This document shows, one piece after another, positions 6,007-10,241 of a stretch of DNA of 10,241 bases (positions within the stretch are counted from its first letter, which is position 1; the number at the start of each line of letters is the position of its first letter). Source of the DNA: Desulfuromonadales bacterium (lineage in GTDB: Bacteria > Desulfobacterota > Desulfuromonadia > Desulfuromonadales > BM103); the NCBI GenBank assembly GCA_030630015.1, contig DAOVNV010000076.1:1-10241 (forward strand), written 5' to 3'. The position numbers and the translations under genes were made by a program. The notes under the pieces are model-generated. The model was not told the origin of the DNA and made no database searches. It saw nothing but the letters and a program-made list of their open reading frames with translations.

Positions 6007-6148
6007 GTAACTGTTCAGCAGGCCCGATTTTTTGTGCTCTGGCAAGGCGCGAGCAGCGCAGAAGCGCAGCATGCACCAGATATGTGAGCATTTGAGCAGC
6101 ACAGCAACGCAGCTAGAGTGCAAAAGGCGGGATGTGCTGAATAGTTAC
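6007..6148. repeat. 142-bp MITE-like element with 14-bp terminal inverted repeats
   Basis: The left end is GTAACTGTTCAGCA (6007-6020) and the right end is TGCTGAATAGTTAC (6135-6148), complementary at 13 of 14 positions. The interior is rich in AGC/GCAGC words and has a weak hairpin near GCATGCACCAGATATGTGAGC, with no credible gene. A TTTTAT word lies 1 bp outside each end (6000-6005 and 6150-6155), possibly a target-site duplication but low in complexity. Related ends occur at 2832-2870 and 2940-2961. It lies between the BON-fusion gene and yebC. No transposase is in the window, so it would move in trans if it is mobile. Confidence 0.75.
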
Positions 6149-6156
6149 TTTTTATC

Positions 6157-6185
6157 CAGAGAGCCGGCCAAGGGTCGGCTCTCTG
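6157..6185. other. Strong hairpin downstream of the repeat element, role unclear
   Basis: A 13-bp stem with one G-U pair (6157-6169 with 6173-6185) has a 3-nt AAG loop. TTTTTAT precedes it and ATAAAAA follows at 6196-6202, so the T and A runs are on the wrong sides for an intrinsic terminator on either strand. They could instead extend the foot of the structure. It may still slow read-through from the upstream gene toward yebC. Confidence 0.5.
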
Positions 6186-6258
6186 TCGTTCAGGCATAAA
6201 AAGGCTGTCAGACGAATTTTCACATTAACTCAAATAGTCCGACACCCCCCCAGCACTC

Positions 6259-6287
6259 TTGTTGCCAACAACTCTTCGTGTTAGGAT
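6259..6287 (+). promoter_or_regulatory. Candidate promoter of the yebC-ruvCAB operon
   Basis: TTGTTG (6259-6264) and TAGGAT (6282-6287) are 17 bp apart, and TG one base before the -10 gives an extended -10. The -35 matches consensus at only three positions. It leaves a leader of about 60 nt before the yebC ATG at 6355. The rest of the 5987-6354 gap holds the 142-bp repeat and the hairpin at 6157-6185, and no gene. Confidence 0.4.
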
Positions 6288-6354
6288 ATGGCGTTTCAGG
6301 CAAGAGACTTTACTCACGGATTCAAAGTACAGAATTAGCGAGGAGCGTTCCTGT

Positions 6355-7101
6355 ATGGCAGGTCATAGCAAATGGGCCAATATCAAGCATCGAAAAGGCG
6401 CCCAGGATGCCAAACGCGGCAAGATATTCACCAAGGTCATCAAGGAAATCACCGTTGCCGCCCGCATCGGTGGCGGTGACCCCGACTGCAATCCTCGTCT
6501 GCGAACCGCTCTGGACAAAGCCAAACAGTGCAATATGCCGAAAGACAACATCGACCGTGCCATCAAAAAAGGAACCGGCGACTTGGACGGCGTCAACTAC
6601 GAAGAAGGTCTTTTCGAGGGCTACGGCCCCGGCGGCGTTGCACTGATCGTCGAATTTCTGACTGACAACCGCACCCGCACTGTGGCAGATGTCCGTCATA
6701 TCTTCAGCAAGTTCGGTGGTAATCTCGGTGTCAGTGGCTCGGTCAGCTTCCTGTTTGAACGCAAAGGACTGATCTCTTTCAACACCGAAAACGATTTTGA
6801 CCAGATTTTTGAAGCAGCCCTTGAAGCCGGTGCCGAAGACGTCAAGGACGAGGGAGATACTTACGAGGTCGTCACCGATCCGACCGATTTCATGGAGATC
6901 CGCGATGCAATCAGCGCAGCCGGATTGCAGTTCGAAACCGCAGAGGTGGCCATGATCGCATCAACCCAGACCCAACTCGAAGGCAAACCGGCCGAAACCA
7001 TGCTTAAGCTGATGGACGCCCTCGAGGATAACGATGACGTCCAGAACGTTTTCGCCAACTTCGATATCAGCGAAGAGGAACTCTCCAAAATCATGGGCTG
7101 A
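6355..7101 (+). CDS. yebC: YebC/TACO1 family translation factor (DUF28)
   Basis: This 248-residue protein is full length for the family. It opens with the signature MAGHSKWANIKHRKGAQDAK and continues with KIFTKVIKEITVAAR (23-37), the RLRTALDKAKQCNMPKDNIDRAIKKG region (48-73), YEEGLFEGYGPGGVALIVE (82-100) and FGGNLGVSGSVSFLF (120-134). The family was long described as transcription regulators. Recent work on bacterial and mitochondrial members points to ribosome association and relief of stalling at proline-rich stretches. It is cytoplasmic. I chose the ATG at 6355 because GAGGAG lies 9 nt before it and the family N-terminus starts there; the open frame upstream to 6259 has no family match. 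It heads an operon with ruvC, ruvA and ruvB. Confidence 0.97.
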   Translation: MAGHSKWANIKHRKGAQDAKRGKIFTKVIKEITVAARIGGGDPDCNPRLRTALDKAKQCNMPKDNIDRAIKKGTGDLDGVNYEEGLFEGYGPGGVALIVEFLTDNRTRTVADVRHIFSKFGGNLGVSGSVSFLFERKGLISFNTENDFDQIFEAALEAGAEDVKDEGDTYEVVTDPTDFMEIRDAISAAGLQFETAEVAMIASTQTQLEGKPAETMLKLMDALEDNDDVQNVFANFDISEEELSKIMG

Positions 7102-7110
7102 CCGCTCATG

Positions 7111-7180
7111 ATTTAATTTTGAATTTTGAGTTCTTAATTTTTAATTCAATTCAAAATTCAACATTCAAAATTAAGAATTT
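7111..7180. repeat. AATT-rich imperfect inverted repeat between yebC and ruvC
   Basis: The stretch is built from TTTTGAATT-type words and their complements. TTTTGAATTTTGA on the left pairs with TCAACATTCAAAA on the right, with one mismatch in 13. It is strikingly AT-rich compared with both neighbouring genes, holds no coding frame, and supplies no Shine-Dalgarno sequence for ruvC. It could form a hairpin in the polycistronic mRNA. Confidence 0.6.
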
Positions 7181-7198
7181 GAATTCGTATGCGAATTC
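7181..7198 (+). promoter_or_regulatory. Palindrome enclosing the ruvC start codon
   Basis: GAATTCG and CGAATTC form a perfect 7-bp stem around a TATG loop, so the ATG of ruvC (7189-7191) is in the loop. No Shine-Dalgarno sequence is visible in the 20 nt upstream. The hairpin could limit or shape ribosome entry at ruvC; this is inference only. Confidence 0.45.
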
Positions 7199-7689
7199 TT
7201 GGAATAGATCCGGGTACGCGCATTACCGGCTACGGCATCATTGATGTCGAGGGCAACCGGTTGCGGCATATCGACAATGGGATCGTGTCGACGAACAGCA
7301 AAGAGCCTCTACCGTTGCGCCTGCAGACCATTTATAGCGGCCTGCGGAAGATACTTGATCACTACTCACCAGCCTGCATGGCGGTAGAGCAGGTTTTTAT
7401 GGCCAAAAATCCACGTGCAGCACTGACTCTTGGTCATGCTCGTGGAGTTGCCCTTCTGGCGGGCATCCACTCGGATCTGCCGATCAGCGAGTATTCGGCA
7501 CTGCAGGTCAAAAGCGCTGTAGTCGGTTATGGCAGGGCGGACAAACAACAGGTTCAACAGATGGTCAAGGCGTTGCTGAACCTGCCGGAAGTCGCCCAGG
7601 AAGATGCCGCTGATGCATTGGCCGTAGCCATCTGCCACGCCAACAGCCGCACGCTCAACCAGGCCATCACCCGATCAGGCCGCCGCTAG
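7189..7689 (+). CDS. ruvC: Crossover junction endodeoxyribonuclease RuvC
   Basis: This 166-residue protein is the normal length. RuvC is the Holliday-junction resolvase that cuts two symmetrical strands once RuvAB has migrated the branch. The four acidic catalytic residues of the RNase H-like fold are present: Asp7 in GIDPGTRITGYG, Glu67 in AVEQVF, and Asp139 and Asp142 in EDAADALAVA. NPRAALTLGHARG (74-86) and the basic VKSAVVGYGRADKQQV stretch (107-122) are also typical. The N-terminus is canonical, so the ATG at 7189 is secure, yet no Shine-Dalgarno sequence precedes it and the start sits inside a palindrome. It is in an operon 87 bp after yebC and 58 bp before ruvA. Confidence 0.97.
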   Translation: MRILGIDPGTRITGYGIIDVEGNRLRHIDNGIVSTNSKEPLPLRLQTIYSGLRKILDHYSPACMAVEQVFMAKNPRAALTLGHARGVALLAGIHSDLPISEYSALQVKSAVVGYGRADKQQVQQMVKALLNLPEVAQEDAADALAVAICHANSRTLNQAITRSGRR

Positions 7690-7700
7690 GAGGCAATCAT

Positions 7701-7751
7701 ATGTTTTACACTCATCGCTCATCGCTCATCGCTCAGCACTGTAATCCATGA
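7701..7751 (+). CDS. 16-codon leader ORF upstream of ruvA (putative)
   Basis: The ORF reads MFYTHRSSLIAQHCNP and ends in TGA at 7749-7751, overlapping the ruvA ATG (7748-7750) as ATGA. Directly after the ruvC stop, TAGGAGG lies 7 nt before the leader ATG, a consensus-quality Shine-Dalgarno sequence, while ruvA itself has none within reach. The simplest reading is that ribosomes load at the leader and restart at ruvA. The peptide has no recognisable family and is largely encoded by 7-bp repeats. It may be functional only as a ribosome-delivery device, or it may be the by-product of repeat insertion between an original ruvA Shine-Dalgarno and its start. Confidence 0.5.
   Translation: MFYTHRSSLIAQHCNP
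7711..7738. repeat. Heptanucleotide tandem repeat (CTCATCG) before ruvA
   Basis: Three perfect CTCATCG units (7711-7731) are followed by a degenerate fourth, CTCAGCA (7732-7738). The unit length is not a multiple of three, so any change in copy number shifts the reading frame of the leader ORF relative to ruvA. The position lies between a strong Shine-Dalgarno sequence and the ruvA start. Confidence 0.8.
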
Positions 7752-8350
7752 TTGCCCTGGTTAAAGGAGACCTCGCCTACAAGTCCGTTGACCACGTCAT
7801 TATTGATGTCAATGGGGTCGGCTATCGTCTTTTCATCCCACTCTCGACTTATTACACCCTGCCGGAGAACGGCCAGGTGCAGATGTTTGTTCATACTCAT
7901 GTGCGCGAGGATGCTTTGCAACTGTACGGTTTTTTGACCGTTGAAGAGAAAGAAATGTTCGCCACCCTGATCGGCATCTCCGGAGTCGGCCCCAAACTGG
8001 CCGTCAACGTCCTCTCCCACATCTCCGTCGTTGACCTGGAGACCGCCATTGCCCACGGCGACGTCAAGCGACTCTCAAGTTTGCCGGGTATAGGCAAGAA
8101 AACTGCAGAGCGCCTGGTGCTGGAATTGAAAGACAAGCTGAGAGCAACGGGACGTACCGGTCAGGCGTCTGTAGCACCGGCAAACCTGAGTGGTTTGCGT
8201 CTTGACCCCCTGAATGATGTTATTTCGGCCTTGATCAACCTCGGTTACAAGGAAGCACAGGCTCGCAAAATTCTTGAAAGCATGGAAATCGCACCGGATA
8301 CCCCGATGGAGGACATCCTCAAAGGGGCACTGAAAGTTCTGGTCAGATGA
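7748..8350 (+). CDS. ruvA: Holliday junction branch migration protein RuvA
   Basis: This 200-residue protein is typical in length. RuvA tetramers bind the four-way junction and load the RuvB motor. Domain I (1 to about 64) is the OB fold beginning MIALVKGDLAYKS, with the acidic-pin residues Glu54-Asp55. Domain II has two helix-hairpin-helix motifs, LIGISGVGPKLAVNVLS (74-90) and LSSLPGIGKKTAERLVLEL (109-127). A flexible linker (about 132-150) leads to domain III (about 152-200), which contacts RuvB. The N-terminus is canonical, so the ATG at 7748 is right, although no Shine-Dalgarno sequence precedes it; a short leader ORF ends on it as ATGA. It overlaps ruvB by 4 nt, also ATGA, so their synthesis is probably coupled. 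Confidence 0.97.
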   Translation: MIALVKGDLAYKSVDHVIIDVNGVGYRLFIPLSTYYTLPENGQVQMFVHTHVREDALQLYGFLTVEEKEMFATLIGISGVGPKLAVNVLSHISVVDLETAIAHGDVKRLSSLPGIGKKTAERLVLELKDKLRATGRTGQASVAPANLSGLRLDPLNDVISALINLGYKEAQARKILESMEIAPDTPMEDILKGALKVLVR

Positions 8351-9402
8351 GTTCATTCATGGACGATCGCCTTATCACTCCCCAGACAAACGGCGAGGAG
8401 CAGCTCTTTGAAGCCTCGCTCCGGCCCCAGCATCTCACCGAGTACATTGGCCAGTCCAAGGTTAAGGACAATCTGAAGGTTTTCATTGCGGCGGCAAAAG
8501 CCCGCAGTGAAGCCCTGGATCACGTTCTGTTCTATGGCCCGCCCGGGCTTGGCAAAACCACCCTGGCACATATCATCGCCAGCGAGATGGACGTCAATAT
8601 CAAGAGCACCTCGGGACCCGTCATCGAAAAACCGGGCGACCTGGCTGCCGTTTTGACCAATCTCGAGCCAGGAGATGTTCTCTTTATTGACGAGATCCAT
8701 CGACTTTCGCCAATTGTTGAGGAGATCCTCTATCCGGCCATGGAGGATTACCAGCTCGACATCATGATTGGTCAGGGTCCCTCGGCCAGGACAATCAAGC
8801 TCGACATTCCCCGCTTTACACTGGTCGGTGCAACCACCAGGGCAGGGTTGTTATCCTCCCCCTTGCGCGACCGTTTCGGGATCATCAGCCGGCTCGAGTT
8901 TTATTCCAGCGATGAACTGGCGACGATTGTCGCACGCAGTGCAGAAATTCTGAATGTTTCAATCAACGAGGAGGGTGCACGTGAAATCGCCCGACGCAGC
9001 CGCGGCACGCCGCGCATCGCAAACCGCCTGTTAAGGCGGGTTCGTGATTTTGCGCAGGTGGATGGAGACGGAACGATCAAGGGAGAGTTGGCCAATCTGG
9101 CCCTGTTGCGGCTGGAAGTCGATCAGCAGGGGTTTGACCAGATGGATCGGCTGCTGCTGCTGACGATTATCGATAAATTTTCCGGCGGCCCCGTCGGTCT
9201 CGACACCTTGGCAGCAGCAATTGGAGAAGAGAAAGACACCATTGAGGATGTTATCGAGCCGTTCCTGATCCAGCAGGGGTTTCTGAACCGGACGCCCCGG
9301 GGGCGCATGGCGACCCCCGCAGCGGTGCGCCATCTTGGTCGTGAACTCCCAAGTCAAGAACGCCTGGGGGTGCTGTTTCCTGAAAAAAAAGACATCCCCT
9401 AG
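8347..9402 (+). CDS. ruvB: Holliday junction branch migration ATPase RuvB
   Basis: This 351-residue AAA+ motor is of normal length and drives branch migration as two hexameric rings on either side of RuvA. Motifs in order are: the RuvB lead LRPQHLTEYIGQ (26-37), Walker A GPPGLGKTT (64-72), Walker B LFIDEIHRL (112-120), sensor 1 GATTRAG (161-167), the arginine finger in PLRDRFG (Arg174) and sensor 2 at GTPRIANRLLRR (220-231). A winged-helix DNA-binding domain occupies about 260-340, with the signature GGPVGLDTLAAAIGEEKDTIEDVIEPFL and RTPRGR. The start ATG overlaps the ruvA stop as ATGA, and ruvB probably relies on coupling. It is the last gene of the operon; an intrinsic terminator follows at 9491-9520. 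Confidence 0.98.
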   Translation: MSSFMDDRLITPQTNGEEQLFEASLRPQHLTEYIGQSKVKDNLKVFIAAAKARSEALDHVLFYGPPGLGKTTLAHIIASEMDVNIKSTSGPVIEKPGDLAAVLTNLEPGDVLFIDEIHRLSPIVEEILYPAMEDYQLDIMIGQGPSARTIKLDIPRFTLVGATTRAGLLSSPLRDRFGIISRLEFYSSDELATIVARSAEILNVSINEEGAREIARRSRGTPRIANRLLRRVRDFAQVDGDGTIKGELANLALLRLEVDQQGFDQMDRLLLLTIIDKFSGGPVGLDTLAAAIGEEKDTIEDVIEPFLIQQGFLNRTPRGRMATPAAVRHLGRELPSQERLGVLFPEKKDIP

Positions 9403-9490
9403 AAATTTGCTTGGTATCTGGCCTCCGCGTATGCTAACGTTTTTTTTGCGGGGGGTGATCAAGCAACTAGCCCTGCTGTCCACTACCCCG

Positions 9491-9520
9491 AGGGTCGTCA
9501 CAGTGACGACCCTTTTATAT
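9491..9520 (+). terminator. Rho-independent terminator of the yebC-ruvCAB operon
   Basis: A perfect 10-bp stem (AGGGTCGTCA with TGACGACCCT) has a CAG loop, followed by TTTATAT. It lies about 90 bp after the ruvB stop and about 65 bp before the next gene, so it ends the operon and implies that the next gene has its own promoter. Confidence 0.85.
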
Positions 9521-9585
9521 TGCTCTCCAGTCTCTTCACCTGCCGCCTGCACACAGGCATTGACCTGCATTACTGCTGACACTGC

Positions 9586-10241
9586 ATGGATTCGCTCACT
9601 CTGAAAACTTTCCGTGCCCAACTGGGAGACTGGATCGAATCCCGCCTCAGTACCGGCCAATACCCCTTTCGCCGTGTCGAGTCGACTCCCGAAATTGTGA
9701 CCGAATCGGATGTCACCATCCCAGACTTGGTTCTCTGGGTCAACCGCGAAAGCTATCTCGCAGGAGGGTTAATTCTTCTCCCGATTCGCCTGGACGAGGA
9801 GACGCTCCGCTACAGCCGCGATATGGCAGGAGCCCTGGGTCTAAGAAACTTTGTTACCTGGGCCGCACGTGAGACAGTTATCTGGGAAGTCCGCGAGCAG
9901 AGCTGCACCCGGATCGAGACCCTGACACTTCCTTCATCACAGCACGTCATGCCCGAAGATTTCATAACCACCCTTGATCATCTCCTCACCCGTCTCAAGC
10001 TTTTAACCGTTACGGGTGCTATTTCGGCGGAGGGACTGTCTCCCTATTACTTCGTCAATCTCTGCATGCTCACTCTGAAAAACGTCCTTCCAGGGCAAAT
10101 CGAAGTAAGCCGCCTGAATGCTGAGGGCACACACTCCGACACATGGGCGGCCAAGGCCTCTGTTGACAAAATCTGGATGACTCTGTGGCGGCTGCTGCTC
10201 CTGCTCAAGCGGGACCTTCTTCCTGCCAGTTATCAGCCCGA
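9586..10241 (+). CDS. Unrecognised protein, 3' truncated at the window edge
   Basis: The frame is open from the ATG at 9586 to the window end, 218 complete codons. It begins MDSLTLKTFRAQLGDWIES and contains PDLVLWVNRESYLAGGLILLPI (about 47-68), GLRNFVTWAARETVIWEVRE (about 85-104), and a Leu/Arg-rich WMTLWRLLLLLKRDLLP near the edge. The first half, with acidic residues, beta strands and a WEV strand, faintly resembles a nuclease-like alpha/beta fold, but no full catalytic motif can be named. There is no signal peptide. An in-frame TGA lies just upstream (9577-9579), so 9586 is the first possible start; no Shine-Dalgarno sequence precedes it. It follows the ruv terminator and is probably its own transcription unit. 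I do not recognise the family. Confidence 0.75.
   Translation, partial: MDSLTLKTFRAQLGDWIESRLSTGQYPFRRVESTPEIVTESDVTIPDLVLWVNRESYLAGGLILLPIRLDEETLRYSRDMAGALGLRNFVTWAARETVIWEVREQSCTRIETLTLPSSQHVMPEDFITTLDHLLTRLKLLTVTGAISAEGLSPYYFVNLCMLTLKNVLPGQIEVSRLNAEGTHSDTWAAKASVDKIWMTLWRLLLLLKRDLLPASYQP

Noticed and set aside
6015..6197. Minus-strand 60-residue reading frame across the repeat element
   Set aside because: It is formed mostly by the 142-bp repeat and its flanking hairpin, with Cys/Ala/Ser-rich low-complexity sequence, no ribosome site and no family resemblance. The repeat explains the open frame.
6157..6202. Hairpin before yebC considered as an intrinsic terminator
   Set aside because: The T run precedes and the A run follows the stem on the plus strand, and the minus strand shows the same wrong arrangement; listed only as a structure.
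6259..6354. N-terminal extension of YebC
   Set aside because: The conserved YebC start MAGHSKW begins at 6355 with GAGGAG upstream; the extra residues match nothing and cover the likely promoter.
7711..7738. Heptad repeats considered as a CRISPR or iteron array
   Set aside because: The units are 7 bp, contiguous and without spacers, and no Cas or replication gene is near; a simple tandem repeat is the best description.
9431..9604. Possible small gene between ruvB and the last gene
   Set aside because: It reads straight through the intrinsic terminator at 9491-9520 and overlaps the start of the next gene, with homopolymer-driven sequence and no ribosome site.

Overview
The window looks like chromosomal housekeeping sequence from a bacterium of the Desulfuromonadales / Geobacter-Desulfuromonas-Pelobacter type (Desulfobacterota, formerly Deltaproteobacteria). 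This is an inference from the yebC-ruvC-ruvA-ruvB order, the cytidylate-kinase-like/BON fusion protein, the style of the proteins and a mid-range GC content. No rRNA, tRNA, CRISPR array, phage gene, transposase or defence system is visible. The unusual material lies between the genes.

Layout. Positions 2-187 (+) hold the C-terminal ferredoxin-like end of a DUF362-type iron-sulfur protein. It converges, across a pair of REP-like hairpins, on a minus-strand cluster transcribed from 2200 down to 301: a YccA/Bax-inhibitor-1 membrane protein, a secreted coiled-coil protein with a TTG start, and a YcaC-like isochorismatase-fold hydrolase. A strong hairpin at 2311-2336 separates this from a second minus-strand group: a MidA/NDUFAF7-type methyltransferase, an Nfu-type iron-sulfur scaffold and a 64-residue protein of unknown function. 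Upstream is a minus-strand glycerophosphodiester phosphodiesterase. It is divergent from the plus-strand kinase-like/BON gene, and candidate promoters for the two overlap at about 5083-5121.

From 6355 to 9402 (+) runs yebC-ruvC-ruvA-ruvB, followed by a good intrinsic terminator at 9491-9520. RuvA and RuvB drive branch migration of Holliday junctions and RuvC cuts them. YebC is a ribosome-associated translation factor family often encoded beside ruvC. After the terminator an unrecognised gene starts at 9586 and runs off the window.

The points most worth a second look are these. (1) A 142-bp element with 14-bp inverted ends sits at 6007-6148, with an apparent internally deleted 39-bp relative at 2832-2870 and a solitary end at 2940-2961. 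(2) A 16-codon leader ORF lies between ruvC and ruvA. It has a consensus Shine-Dalgarno sequence, contains 7-bp tandem repeats, and its stop overlaps the ruvA start as ATGA, while ruvA has no Shine-Dalgarno sequence of its own. (3) The ruvC start codon lies in the loop of a palindrome at the end of an AATT-rich inverted repeat, also without a Shine-Dalgarno sequence. I see no evidence for a wholly new multi-gene system.
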